Of a DNA stretch of 64,000 bases, positions 41,908 to 50,914 are shown in pieces. A model generated the notes under the pieces. That model searched no databases. It saw nothing but the letters and a program-made list of their open reading frames with translations, and was not told the origin of the DNA. Position numbers and translations under genes: made by a program. Each line of letters starts with the position of its first letter. Within the stretch, counting starts at the first letter, position 1. The stretch comes from Lachnospiraceae bacterium (GTDB taxonomy: Bacteria; Bacillota; Clostridia; Lachnospirales; Lachnospiraceae): positions 1 to 64,000 of the forward strand of contig JAFUYB010000052.1 of NCBI GenBank assembly GCA_017470735.1, read 5' to 3'.

Positions 41908-42306
41908 ATGGAAAGCTTTTATCGATTATTTCGAAAAAACTTGGAGAGGCTTGAAAAGGCAAAAGAACGCGACGCATCCGATGAATTTGTATTGAGTGGG
42001 ACTGTGCAGAAATTCAATCTGACCTTTGACATTGCGTGGAAAGTGATGAAGGATATCTGTGTCAATCACTACAAGGTGCTGGATTTTGCAATGGGTTCGC
42101 CGAGGGAGACTTTGCGTGTGGCGGCTTCGGTTCGATTGATTTCTGACGACCGATGGATGAAAATGTTGGATGACCGCAACCGGTTAGCGCATGATTATGA
42201 TGGTTCGTTGGCAGAAGAGTGTTTTTCGGTCATCGTTGAAGAGTATTTACCGCTGTTTCAAGGTTTTGCGGATACCGTATCAAAGATAATCAAGACGAAT
42301 GTGTAA
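41908..42306 (+). CDS. HI0074-like HEPN-fold protein (orphan)
   Basis: 132 residues of the nucleotidyltransferase substrate-binding (HI0074) family, an alpha-helical bundle related to HEPN. The stretch DDRNRLAHDY contains Arg90-x4-His95, the RNase motif of HEPN toxins. Relatives are usually encoded with a small MNT nucleotidyltransferase that acts as antitoxin; none is adjacent here. It starts one base after the acyltransferase stop, and its own ribosome binding site is weak. Confidence 0.7.
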   Translation: MESFYRLFRKNLERLEKAKERDASDEFVLSGTVQKFNLTFDIAWKVMKDICVNHYKVLDFAMGSPRETLRVAASVRLISDDRWMKMLDDRNRLAHDYDGSLAEECFSVIVEEYLPLFQGFADTVSKIIKTNV

Positions 42307-42380
42307 AAAAGATGAAATCTTTCAAGAAAATTATGTAAAAAAGATGAATTTTATGGTATAATTTCCGTAAAAATCATGAA
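42302..42380 (+). repeat. iteron-like array: three 15-bp repeats, 32-bp period
   Basis: TGTAAAAAAGATGAA at 42302 and 42334, and a diverged CGTAAAAATCATGAA at 42366, spaced 32 bp apart. TGTAAA of copy 2 is 17 bp from TATAAT (42357-42362), so the promoter is again built into the repeats. The sequence differs from the array at 38898, but the layout is the same and it also lies before a DUF4143 ATPase gene. Confidence 0.75.
42334..42362 (+). promoter_or_regulatory. promoter inside the second repeat array
   Basis: TGTAAA (42334-42339) within the second repeat, a 17-bp spacer and a perfect TATAAT (42357-42362). Confidence 0.5.
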
Positions 42381-42405
42381 TTCCTTATAAAAAGGGGTGG
42401 ATGGT

Positions 42406-43713
42406 ATGTTCCGGAAATTTTATCAGAAGCTGATGGACTGGCAGGTGCAGAATGTCAAAGAGCCTCTGCTGGTGACCGGGGTGAGGCAGGTTGGGAAGAC
42501 TTGGCTGATCCGGCAATTTTGCAAAGAGCAGTATCCTGACTATATATACATCAATTTGGAAAGCCAGCCTGAATTTTTATCTGTTTTTGAGGAAGGACTT
42601 CAACCGGAACAGATTTTGCGGCAGATCGGAATATTGATGGGAAAGAGCGTTCATCCGCAGACGCCCATTTTTATCGATGAAATTCAGCAGAGCGAGGCAG
42701 CAATCAATGCTTTAAAGTATTTCTGTGAAGCTGACGCAAATTACCGGATTATCGGGGCAGGAAGCCTGTTGGGAGTAAAAATACGCCGTTTTTCATCATC
42801 TTTTCCAGTCGGGAAGGTCAGAATCCAGCAGCTACGTCCTATGGATTTTGAAGAATTTCTGATCGCTTGTGGGCAAGATGCATTGCGGGAAGCGATTCGG
42901 CAATCCTATCATGAAAGCCGTCCATTGCCAGAAGGAATCCACCAAAAGGCAATACAGTTATACCGGGATTACCTGTTTGTCGGCGGGATGCCGCAGGCGA
43001 TAAACAATTATATTGATCACGATTGTTCCGTATTGGAATTTGACCGGAAAATCCAGCAGAATTTATTGTTTTCCTATTCAGCAGATATGACGAAATACAC
43101 GACAAGCGCGGCAGAAGGCGTGAAAATCAATGAGATTTATCAATCCATTCCCCGACAGCTGGCTCGTGAAAATCCGAAGTTTACATACAAAGAAGTGCGT
43201 TCTAAAGCGAATAAACGGGACTTTTCGTCTTCTTTGGATTGGCTCGGAGCATCCGGTCTGGTAGAAATTGTCAAAAAGGCAACATTTCCCCAGTCTCCAT
43301 TAAAAGCATTCGCAGACGATGACAGTTTCAAGGTGTATCTTTCCGATGTTGGCCTGCTTTGTGCAATGAGCGGGCTGCAGTATCGGGATCTGCTTCCATC
43401 ACAGCATAGTATATTTAAAGGTGCCGTGACGGAGAATTATATGGCAGATGCTTTGGCGTGTATAGAGAGCGAATTGTACTATTATAAGCCGGATTACAGC
43501 ATGGAGATTGATTTTTTGCTGGTTCGTGAGGGCGGAGTAGTACCGGCGGAAGTAAGGTCCGGTCGACATAAACGGTCAACAAGTTTGAAGAATTTTGTGC
43601 AAAAATGGACACCACCGTATGCCATGCGTATTTCAGAGACGAATTTCGGGAAGACAGATGACTTGTATTCCATTCCATTATATGCGGTCTTTTGTCTGGA
43701 TGAAGAGATTTAA
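42406..43713 (+). CDS. AAA-14/DUF4143 ATPase 2
   Basis: 435 residues with Walker A GVRQVGKTWLIRQF, Walker B IFIDEIQQS and a C-terminal DUF4143 domain (FKVYLSDVGLLC, AVTENYMADAL, EIDFLLVREGG, PAEVRSG). Same architecture as ATPase 1, with low sequence identity. AAAAGGGG favours the ATG at 42406. It is convergent with apbE, and the two stops overlap by four bases. Confidence 0.85.
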   Translation: MFRKFYQKLMDWQVQNVKEPLLVTGVRQVGKTWLIRQFCKEQYPDYIYINLESQPEFLSVFEEGLQPEQILRQIGILMGKSVHPQTPIFIDEIQQSEAAINALKYFCEADANYRIIGAGSLLGVKIRRFSSSFPVGKVRIQQLRPMDFEEFLIACGQDALREAIRQSYHESRPLPEGIHQKAIQLYRDYLFVGGMPQAINNYIDHDCSVLEFDRKIQQNLLFSYSADMTKYTTSAAEGVKINEIYQSIPRQLARENPKFTYKEVRSKANKRDFSSSLDWLGASGLVEIVKKATFPQSPLKAFADDDSFKVYLSDVGLLCAMSGLQYRDLLPSQHSIFKGAVTENYMADALACIESELYYYKPDYSMEIDFLLVREGGVVPAEVRSGRHKRSTSLKNFVQKWTPPYAMRISETNFGKTDDLYSIPLYAVFCLDEEI

Positions 43714-44831
43714 TATTCCTTATAAGGCACAACATCTCCCATTCCGGAGGAATAATACAGCTCATTTTCATCCGTGATGAAGATCGCTTCGATGTTGGCG
43801 TGTGATTCAACATAATCCATGCCATTGTCCAAGCCCAGCAAAAATACGGTGGTTGACAAAGCATCCCCATCGGTTGAGGAATCGCTGATGATCGTAACGG
43901 AGGACAATCCGTTGTCACAAGGATAACCGGTCGATGTGTCGAGAATATGGTGGTAAATGTTCCCGTCCTGCTCGAAATACCGCTGGTAAGTGCCGCTGGT
44001 CACGACCGATCTGTCAGTCAATTCGACTGCGACAATCGGCGTCCCATCGGTCGAGAAAGGCTTCTGGATGCCGATGGTATAGCTGCTGCCGTCAGGTTTC
44101 TCCCCAAGCGTCAGGACATTGCCGCCGAGATTGATCAGCCCCGCCGAAATGCCTTCGCTTTCCAGATATTCCTTCATTTTGTCCGCGATATAGCCTTTGG
44201 CAATGCCGCCGAGGTCGAGAGCAGCATCCGCATCGAGCAGAGTCACTTGATTGCCGTCAACTTGGACCTTGGTATAATCGATATGAGCCAGACGGTCGGC
44301 AATTTCCGAAGCATCCGGCACGAGAGAAGCAGCATCATCCGAAGCTTTTGGTGCATTTACTGCGTCGGGATATTCTGCAATATCCGAAGAAACATCATGC
44401 GCTGTATCATTTGGTTCATCCGCGTCTGCCATTGCCGTTTTTTCGTGAAAATCCCACAAATCAGAAAGCTTTCCGATTGTGATATCGAACTTACCGCCGG
44501 ACTCCTGGCTATAAGATAATCCCTTTTCAATCAATTCTGCAGTTTCATCGTGTACCGTGACGGCTTCATTGGGATGGGCGTTGATTTTGGACACATCGCT
44601 GTCCGCAACCGTGTCAGAAAAATACTGCTCAAAGGTTTCCGCCATTTCCATACAATGGTCGAGGGCATATTGCTGCGACTGGTCGTAAAGGGTCACCTGA
44701 ATGACCGTGTCAAAATAAAAGCCGCTGTCCGAAATCGGTTCGTTGGAATGCGGCGCACAGCCGCCCAAAAGGAAAGCCGTGGTTGATGCAAGCAGTATTT
44801 TTGTTGTAAAAGCTGTTTTTATATTACGCAT
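43710..44831 (-). CDS. apbE: FAD:protein FMN transferase ApbE
   Basis: About 373 residues, a lipoprotein: signal MRNIKTAFTTKILLAS and lipobox LLGGC with Cys25. Family motifs include FDTVIQVTLYD, GGKFDITIGKLSDLW, LGGIAKGYIADK, INLGGNVLTLG and the metal-binding region near DSSTDGDALSTTVF. ApbE attaches FMN to Thr of RnfD and RnfG, both encoded upstream in this window. It carries an acidic insert of about 50 residues (around 130-180) not typical of the family. The start at 44831 is chosen because it gives a proper signal peptide. Confidence 0.92.
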   Translation of the reverse strand: MRNIKTAFTTKILLASTTAFLLGGCAPHSNEPISDSGFYFDTVIQVTLYDQSQQYALDHCMEMAETFEQYFSDTVADSDVSKINAHPNEAVTVHDETAELIEKGLSYSQESGGKFDITIGKLSDLWDFHEKTAMADADEPNDTAHDVSSDIAEYPDAVNAPKASDDAASLVPDASEIADRLAHIDYTKVQVDGNQVTLLDADAALDLGGIAKGYIADKMKEYLESEGISAGLINLGGNVLTLGEKPDGSSYTIGIQKPFSTDGTPIVAVELTDRSVVTSGTYQRYFEQDGNIYHHILDTSTGYPCDNGLSSVTIISDSSTDGDALSTTVFLLGLDNGMDYVESHANIEAIFITDENELYYSSGMGDVVPYKEY

Positions 44832-44873
44832 AGCTGTTTGACATATCTGTTGAGCACAAAGCATTTTTTCTTA

Positions 44874-45032
44874 GGAACTGTCACAAAATAACTTGCACAT
44901 TTCTGGCTTGTCTTCAGCTCCATCTGTTGCGTTGTCCTCAATCAACGATGCGCCGCATCGCCTCATTCGGACGCCTTGCATATGAAGCTGAATCCATCGC
45001 CATAAATGCACAGATTAATTTGAGACAGTCCC
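44874..45032. mobile_element. MITE-like foldback element
   Basis: About 159 bp that folds back on itself almost end to end. GGAACTGTCACAAAATAA and TTAATTTGAGACAGTCCC form imperfect terminal inverted repeats, and the inner parts (CTTCAGCTCCAT with ATGAAGCTGAAT; ACGATGC with GCATCG) keep pairing. It has no coding capacity and is flanked by TTA on both sides. It could be a miniature transposable element or a REP-like repeat. Confidence 0.55.
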
Positions 45033-45147
45033 TTAATCTCGAATTATAGCACAGATAGATGATTTTTTCTTGGAATTGTGGTAAAGTAGTTTCAATTGTC
45101 GCGTATATTTGTTTATTTCAAAAATAGATTTGGATTGGAGATACATA

Positions 45148-45984
45148 ATGAACCCTTTTTCTGAGAAAAAACGCATTGTGATCAAAATCGGCTCGCACTC
45201 GCTGGTACACGCAAGGACGGGGCGGGTGGATTACATCAAAATGGAACGGCTGGCAATGGAGATTTCCGATTTAAAAAACCGCGGGCTGGATGTCTGCCTT
45301 GTTTCATCAGGGGCGATGGCGGTAGGCAGGCAGATTTTGGGCGTGCAGCACAAGTCAAAATACCAGCCAGAAAACCAAATGCACGCGTCAATTGGGCAGG
45401 CGCGGCTGATGTCAATCTATCAGAAATTTTTCACTGAATATAATGAAATTTGTGGGCAGGTGCTGATGACGAAAGAGACGATGCGCGATAATGTCTCGCG
45501 GAAAAATGCCCAGAATGCCTTTGAGGAATTATTTAAAGCGGGTGCGATCCCTGTTGTCAACAACAATGATACGGTCTCCACTTACGAAATCCAGTTTGGC
45601 GACAACGATACGCTTTCTGCCATTGTCACATCGCTGATCCAGGCGGATCTGCTGATCATTTTAACCGATATAGACGGGCTGTATTCCGCGGATCCGCGGG
45701 AGAACGAGAGCGCGCATCTGATCCGTCATGTGGGGCGGATTGACGATGCCCTGCTTGAGATGGCTTCCGACCGTCCCGGCAGCGCGGAGGGCACCGGCGG
45801 CATGGCAACCAAGCTGCGTGCCGCGCAGATTGCAACGGCATCCGGGGCGGATATGGTGATCGCCAATGGGGCTGATGTGACGATTTTACACCGTATTTTT
45901 GAAAATGACTATGTCGGAACCTTTTTTGAAGGACATTTCGATGAAGATTTTGACCTTCTTGGCGTAGTTGAAGAAGGATATTGA
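45148..45984 (+). CDS. proB: glutamate 5-kinase
   Basis: 278 residues, amino-acid kinase fold only (no PUA domain). IVIKIGSHSLVH, LVSSGAMAVGRQI, VVNNNDTVS, FGDNDTLSAIV and GTGGMATKLRAA are the expected motifs. It makes glutamyl-5-phosphate for proline synthesis; proA is not adjacent. GGAG selects the ATG at 45148 over an in-frame upstream start. Confidence 0.95.
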   Translation: MNPFSEKKRIVIKIGSHSLVHARTGRVDYIKMERLAMEISDLKNRGLDVCLVSSGAMAVGRQILGVQHKSKYQPENQMHASIGQARLMSIYQKFFTEYNEICGQVLMTKETMRDNVSRKNAQNAFEELFKAGAIPVVNNNDTVSTYEIQFGDNDTLSAIVTSLIQADLLIILTDIDGLYSADPRENESAHLIRHVGRIDDALLEMASDRPGSAEGTGGMATKLRAAQIATASGADMVIANGADVTILHRIFENDYVGTFFEGHFDEDFDLLGVVEEGY

Positions 45985-46025
45985 CGATCCGGGCCGAAAA
46001 ACGATCTGCAGCAGAAATAAATTTT

Positions 46026-46676
46026 ATGACAAACGAACGACAATCCGAAGCAGAGACAATCCGAAAACGAATGAAAGCGCTGCGCCAGCAAAAGAGCTTT
46101 GACGCGCAAGGGCATTTTTTGCTGGAGCAGCAAGCATCTGTTATCCGGGAGAAGCTTGCAGAGATACTGAAAAACCAACCTTTTCTGAAACAGATTCTCT
46201 GCTTTTATCCATTCGGGAGCGAGATTCCATTACTTCCGTTATATAAAAAAATAATAGCAGACTACCTGCTATACTTTCCTATCACCGGAGAGCAGGATCT
46301 GACATTTTACAGAGTTTCTTCTATTGAAAATACTTCGTTTGTTTCGGGGAAAATGGGAATATCCGAACCGTCAGAACGCCAGGAAGCGTATGGAGTTGCG
46401 TCAGATGGAGTGTTTCCTCGCCGTCAAACCGGAATTCGTCATATGGAAAAGGATAAGTTTCAGAATGGATTGTACGAAACGGCAGCTATCGTTCCCGGAT
46501 TGGCATTTTCACTGCAGAATAGGGGAAGGATCGGCTATGGCGGGGGGTATTATGACCGTTTTTTGGCGGAACACCCTGAAATATACAAGATTGGCGTCTG
46601 CTATGATTACCAAATCATAGCAAATCTGCCGCAAAACACCTGGGACATTCCAATGGATTGCGTGGTGACAAACTAG
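46026..46676 (+). CDS. 5-formyltetrahydrofolate cyclo-ligase
   Basis: About 216 residues. IRKRMKALRQ, the phosphate-binding FYPFGSEIPLLPLY and the C-terminal GRIGYGGGYYDRFL are family signatures. It converts 5-formyl-THF to methenyl-THF using ATP. The start is uncertain: the ATG at 46026 fits the family N-terminus, while a TTG at 45981 overlaps the proB stop and could give coupled translation. Confidence 0.9.
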   Translation: MTNERQSEAETIRKRMKALRQQKSFDAQGHFLLEQQASVIREKLAEILKNQPFLKQILCFYPFGSEIPLLPLYKKIIADYLLYFPITGEQDLTFYRVSSIENTSFVSGKMGISEPSERQEAYGVASDGVFPRRQTGIRHMEKDKFQNGLYETAAIVPGLAFSLQNRGRIGYGGGYYDRFLAEHPEIYKIGVCYDYQIIANLPQNTWDIPMDCVVTN

Positions 46677-46719
46677 TTTTACGCCTATATATCGAAAAAG
46701 AGAGGATTGTGTTTTTGCG

Positions 46720-48156
46720 ATGATTGATTTTAAGGAAAATGTGAATTCAAATCAGAAAACCACCGAAGAAACCAGGCAGCAGATGTCGTTTCTTGGGCAG
46801 GCCAAAGAGCTGGTAAAAGAGCGGTCTGAGCGGAGAGGATATCCGCTGACTTTTCATGTGACGACTTTTGGCTGTCAGATGAATGCCCGCGATTCCGAGA
46901 AGCTGACGGGCATGCTTTTGGCGGCGGGATATGTCGAAAAAGAGACGGAAGACGCGGATTTTGTCATTTACAATACCTGTACGGTGCGGGAAAACGCCAA
47001 CAATAAGGTTTATGGGCGTTTGGGCTATCTTCACGGCTATAAGAAACAAAATCCACAGATGAAGATTGCCCTCTGCGGCTGCATGATGCAGGAAGATGTC
47101 GTTGTATCAAAGATAAAACAGAGTTATCCGTTTGTGGATCTGATTTTTGGGACGCACAATATTTACAAATTCCCCGAACTGTTGGTCTCAGTATTGGAAT
47201 CGGAATCACAAATTGTTGATATATGGAAGGAGCATGGGGACATCGTTGAGGATCTGCCCAGCGTCCGAAAGTATCCATTCAAGTCGGGTGTCAACATTAT
47301 GTATGGCTGCAACAATTTTTGCACCTACTGTATCGTCCCGTATGTGCGTGGACGGGAGAGGAGCAGACAGCCCAGAGATATTTTACGGGAGTGTGAACGC
47401 CTGGTCAAAGACGGTGTCGTCGAGATCATGCTTTTGGGTCAGAATGTCAATTCATATGGAAAGACGCTTCAACAAGAAATCTCTTTTGCGGACTTGTTGA
47501 AGGAAGTTGCGACTATCCCTGATTTACAGAGGATCCGTTTTATGACATCCCATCCAAAAGACCTGTCGGATGAGCTGATTGAAGTGATGGCTTCCTATAA
47601 AAATATCTGTCCGCATCTGCATCTTCCGCTGCAATCCGGAAGCGATACGATGCTTGCCGCTATGAACCGGCATTACACCAAGGCGCATTACCTGTCTTTG
47701 GTAGACCGCTTGAGAGCCGCGATTCCGGACATTACGCTCACAACAGACATCATTGTCGGATTTCCGGGCGAAACGGAGGATGATTTTGCTGAGACGATGG
47801 ATGTCGTGGAACGCGTGCGGTATGACAGCGCGTTTACCTTTATCTATTCCAAAAGAACTGGAACTCCTGCCTCTGCAATGGATGGACAAGTGGCAAAAAA
47901 TATTGTGAAGGGACGGTTCAACCAACTTCTTGAACGAGTCCAGACAATCGGTGCAGAGCAGAGTGAGCGTTTCGTCGGAAGCAAACAGAAGGTATTGATC
48001 GAACATCTTAATGAGCAGGATCCTTCACTCGTCACGGGACGGATGATGAATAATTCTATCGTCCATCTGGCTGGAACGGAAAAAATGATTGGGCAGGTTA
48101 TACCCGTAAATATCAAGGAAAGTAAAGGATTCTATTATCTTGGTGAACCGCTATGA
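46720..48156 (+). CDS. miaB: tRNA methylthiotransferase MiaB
   Basis: 478 residues. The UPF0004 domain has Cys in TFGCQMNARDSE, NTCTVRENA and CGCMMQ; the radical SAM cluster is CNNFCTYCIVPYVRGRERSR; the TRAM domain is C-terminal. It adds a methylthio group to i6A37 of tRNA. It overlaps the next gene by four bases (ATGA). Confidence 0.95.
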   Translation: MIDFKENVNSNQKTTEETRQQMSFLGQAKELVKERSERRGYPLTFHVTTFGCQMNARDSEKLTGMLLAAGYVEKETEDADFVIYNTCTVRENANNKVYGRLGYLHGYKKQNPQMKIALCGCMMQEDVVVSKIKQSYPFVDLIFGTHNIYKFPELLVSVLESESQIVDIWKEHGDIVEDLPSVRKYPFKSGVNIMYGCNNFCTYCIVPYVRGRERSRQPRDILRECERLVKDGVVEIMLLGQNVNSYGKTLQQEISFADLLKEVATIPDLQRIRFMTSHPKDLSDELIEVMASYKNICPHLHLPLQSGSDTMLAAMNRHYTKAHYLSLVDRLRAAIPDITLTTDIIVGFPGETEDDFAETMDVVERVRYDSAFTFIYSKRTGTPASAMDGQVAKNIVKGRFNQLLERVQTIGAEQSERFVGSKQKVLIEHLNEQDPSLVTGRMMNNSIVHLAGTEKMIGQVIPVNIKESKGFYYLGEPL

Positions 48157-48542
48157 ACGGGATGTCCAAATATGTGCGAAAAAATGACATTATCTTGTTG
48201 TCGTGCATTGCCGTTCTGATTTTTGTCAGCTTTGGTTTAAGAATCCACTCGATGATGAATAACGGGTCAACTATAGAAATAACTGTTGACGGGAAGGTGT
48301 ATGGGCGGTATGCTTTAGAACAGGATCAGCGCATTCCTGTCGAAATCGATGACGAAACGAAAAATATTGTTGTCATAGCGGATGGAGAGGCGTATATGGC
48401 GGAGGCATCCTGCCCTGACAAGCTCTGCATACATCAGGGAAGGATCGAAAGCCGCTCGCAATCCATTGTGTGCCTGCCCAATCGCGTGATCGTGACAGTT
48501 GTAGACGGCGAGGAACCGGAAATTGATTCGATGACGGATTAG
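48153..48542 (+). CDS. NusG domain II-containing membrane-anchored protein
   Basis: 129 residues: one N-terminal membrane helix (about 12-32) and an outside beta domain of the NusG domain II type (CPDKLCIHQGRI, CLPNRVIVTV). In Firmicutes it usually precedes a Gx transporter-family gene, as here. Its role is not well established; a link to quinone or isoprenoid metabolism or extracytoplasmic electron transfer is suggested by context only. Confidence 0.82.
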   Translation: MNGMSKYVRKNDIILLSCIAVLIFVSFGLRIHSMMNNGSTIEITVDGKVYGRYALEQDQRIPVEIDDETKNIVVIADGEAYMAEASCPDKLCIHQGRIESRSQSIVCLPNRVIVTVVDGEEPEIDSMTD

Positions 48543-48569
48543 ATGAATGGATTTGACTGAACTTATACG

Positions 48570-49088
48570 ATGAATGAGTGGCACGGTAAAAAACTCATAA
48601 AACAGCTTCCACTATGGGGCATATTGGTCTCTTTGGCATTGATACTGAGCTTTATTGAAAGCCTGATCCCTTTTTATTTTGGAATTCCGGGGATGAAGCT
48701 TGGCCTATGCAACGCCATTGTCGTGATTTTGCTGTATCTTTCATCGGCGCGGGAAGCGTTGCTGATCAATCTTTGTCGTATTGTGCTGGCTGGATTTTTG
48801 TTTGGCAATGCGTTTGGCATACTCTATAGCTTTGGCGGGGCACTGTTGTCCTTTTTATGTATGTGGACCGTTTACCGCACAGGGCTGTTTACCATCACAA
48901 CGGTCAGTATCATAGGAGGGCTGACACACAATATCGGGCAGTTGTGTGTGGCCTCTGCGGTGCTCGAAAATGTCAATATTTTCTGGTATGCACCTGCATT
49001 GATGCTCGCCGGAGCCGTGACCGGAGCGGTGATCGGAGTTTTGGCTACGGAATTGATACCCCGATTGAGGTTTTTGTTTATATCATAA
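48570..49088 (+). CDS. Gx transporter family membrane protein
   Basis: 172 residues with about five membrane helices (ESLIPFYFGIPGMKLGLCNA, GGLTHNIGQLCVAS). The family is annotated as Gx transporters or as heptaprenyl diphosphate synthase component I. The context with the NusG-II protein is conserved. The substrate is not deducible. Confidence 0.78.
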   Translation: MNEWHGKKLIKQLPLWGILVSLALILSFIESLIPFYFGIPGMKLGLCNAIVVILLYLSSAREALLINLCRIVLAGFLFGNAFGILYSFGGALLSFLCMWTVYRTGLFTITTVSIIGGLTHNIGQLCVASAVLENVNIFWYAPALMLAGAVTGAVIGVLATELIPRLRFLFIS

Positions 49089-49112
49089 TATAGTAGATAA
49101 GGAGAACAACTT

Positions 49113-49706
49113 ATGTACGCCTACATCGAAGGAACGATCGACGAAATCACGGAAACACAGCTCATTCTCGATCACGACGGGATCGGCTACGAGCTGTTGA
49201 TGCCGCAGTCCGATCTGTCACGATTAACCGGGCATCGGGAGCGGATGCGGATCTATACCTATTATCAGGTGTCGGAAAACGGCGTCGCCCTCTATGGCTT
49301 TTTGACCAAAGAGTCCAAAGAGCTGTTTTTGCTGCTGGTCACAGTCAACGGTGTCGGACCCAAAGCGGCTATTGCGATACTTGGAACGCTTTCTGCCGAA
49401 GACCTGCGGTTTGCGATCATCGGGGAGGATGTGAAAGCAATTTCTGCGGCACCGGGCGTCGGGCCGAAGACGGCAAAGAGGATCATTTTGGATTTAAAGG
49501 ATAAAATCGACTTTGTTGAAGCGGTGGAATCCCATCTGGACAGCGGCGCGCAGGCTGATGCATCCGCGAAAAACGACGCCATGGCGGCACTTGTCGCCCT
49601 CGGATATTCGTCATCGGATGCGGTGCGCGTCTTTGCGGATATGGAAATCGCAGAAGACATGCAGGCAGACGAGCTGATTCGGGCTGCATTGAGAAAGTTA
49701 AGTTAA
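49113..49706 (+). CDS. ruvA: Holliday junction protein RuvA
   Basis: 197 residues with an OB-fold N-terminus (MYAYIEGTIDEI), helix-hairpin-helix motifs (VNGVGPKAAIAILG, APGVGPKTAKRIILDLKDK) and the C-terminal RuvB-contacting domain. It binds Holliday junctions and loads RuvB. AAGGAG precedes the ATG, and ruvB follows after 12 bp. Confidence 0.96.
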   Translation: MYAYIEGTIDEITETQLILDHDGIGYELLMPQSDLSRLTGHRERMRIYTYYQVSENGVALYGFLTKESKELFLLLVTVNGVGPKAAIAILGTLSAEDLRFAIIGEDVKAISAAPGVGPKTAKRIILDLKDKIDFVEAVESHLDSGAQADASAKNDAMAALVALGYSSSDAVRVFADMEIAEDMQADELIRAALRKLS

Positions 49707-49718
49707 AACGGAGTTATT

Positions 49719-50747
49719 ATGGACAGACGCGTCATTACCACGGAAATTTTAAAAGAAGACAAAACGACTGATTTCACCCTGCGTCCGCAGACATTGCAGG
49801 AGTATATCGGTCAGCAGAAGGCAAAAGAAACGCTGGCAATCTATATCGAAGCGGCAAAAGAGCGTGGAGAGCCGCTCGACCATGTGCTGTTTTACGGGCC
49901 GCCCGGGTTGGGAAAGACGACGCTGGCAGGGATCATTGCGAATGAGATGGATGTCCACATCAAAATTACATCCGGACCCGCCATCGCCAAGCCCGGGGAA
50001 ATGGCGGCGCTGCTGTCGGGATTGGCAGAGGGCGATATCCTGTTTGTCGATGAGATCCACAGGCTCAACCGTCAGGTCGAGGAAGTGCTGTATCCGGCGA
50101 TGGAGGATTACTGCATCGATATCATGATCGGAAAAGGACAGCAGGCGCGCTCGATCCGGCTCGATCTGCCGAAATTCACACTGGTCGGGGCAACGACAAG
50201 GGCGGGGCTTTTATCGGCACCGCTTCGCGACCGTTTTGGCGTACTGCACCATTTGGAGTTTTATTCACCCAAAGAGCTGGCCGTGATCATCAAACAGTCC
50301 GCAAAAAAGCTTGAGGTGGATATTGACGAAGCGGGAGCTTATGAAATGGCGCGCCGTTCAAGAGGGACGCCGCGCCTTGCCAACCGCCTGCTGAAGCGTG
50401 TCCGGGATTTCGCGCAGGTACGCTACGACGGCGTGATTACCGAAACCGTGGCGAAAGAGGGGCTTGACCTTCTGGATGTGGATTCCGAAGGGCTCGACCA
50501 GAACGACCGCAATATGCTGCTGACGATCATCGAAAAATTTGACGGCGGTCCGGTCGGACTCGACACATTGGCGGCGGCGCTTGGCGAAGACGCGGGCACG
50601 ATCGAGGATGTTTACGAACCGTATCTGGTGAAAAACGGTTTTATCAACCGCACGCCAAAGGGACGGGTCGCCACCAAAGCGGCATATTCCCACTTCAAAA
50701 AGGATTTTTCAGAACAGATGATGCTGTTTTCGGAGGATGATGCGTAA
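49719..50747 (+). CDS. ruvB: Holliday junction helicase RuvB
   Basis: 342 residues: Walker [19 protein letters not shown], Walker [13 protein letters not shown], sensor motif [18 protein letters not shown], and the winged-helix C-terminus ([13 protein letters not shown]). It drives branch migration with RuvA. Confidence 0.97.
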   Translation: MDRRVITTEILKEDKTTDFTLRPQTLQEYIGQQKAKETLAIYIEAAKERGEPLDHVLFYGPPGLGKTTLAGIIANEMDVHIKITSGPAIAKPGEMAALLSGLAEGDILFVDEIHRLNRQVEEVLYPAMEDYCIDIMIGKGQQARSIRLDLPKFTLVGATTRAGLLSAPLRDRFGVLHHLEFYSPKELAVIIKQSAKKLEVDIDEAGAYEMARRSRGTPRLANRLLKRVRDFAQVRYDGVITETVAKEGLDLLDVDSEGLDQNDRNMLLTIIEKFDGGPVGLDTLAAALGEDAGTIEDVYEPYLVKNGFINRTPKGRVATKAAYSHFKKDFSEQMMLFSEDDA

Positions 50748-50828
50748 CGCGTTTTGTTGCAGCCGATGAAAATATCTGTTTTCGGGTATGTTTAACAATG
50801 CATTTTTTATAAAAATTTCAGAAAGTTG

Positions 50829-50857
50829 TTGTTTTTCTTGCTGTATTCCGATAAAAT
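50829..50857 (+). promoter_or_regulatory. zapA promoter
   Basis: TTGTTT (50829-50834), a 17-bp spacer and TAAAAT (50852-50857). Confidence 0.45.
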
Positions 50858-50914
50858 GAGTCTTGTGTGTATTTGGGCGCTGCCCGAATGGTTTGGTGTG
50901 TGAGGAGGAGTTGC

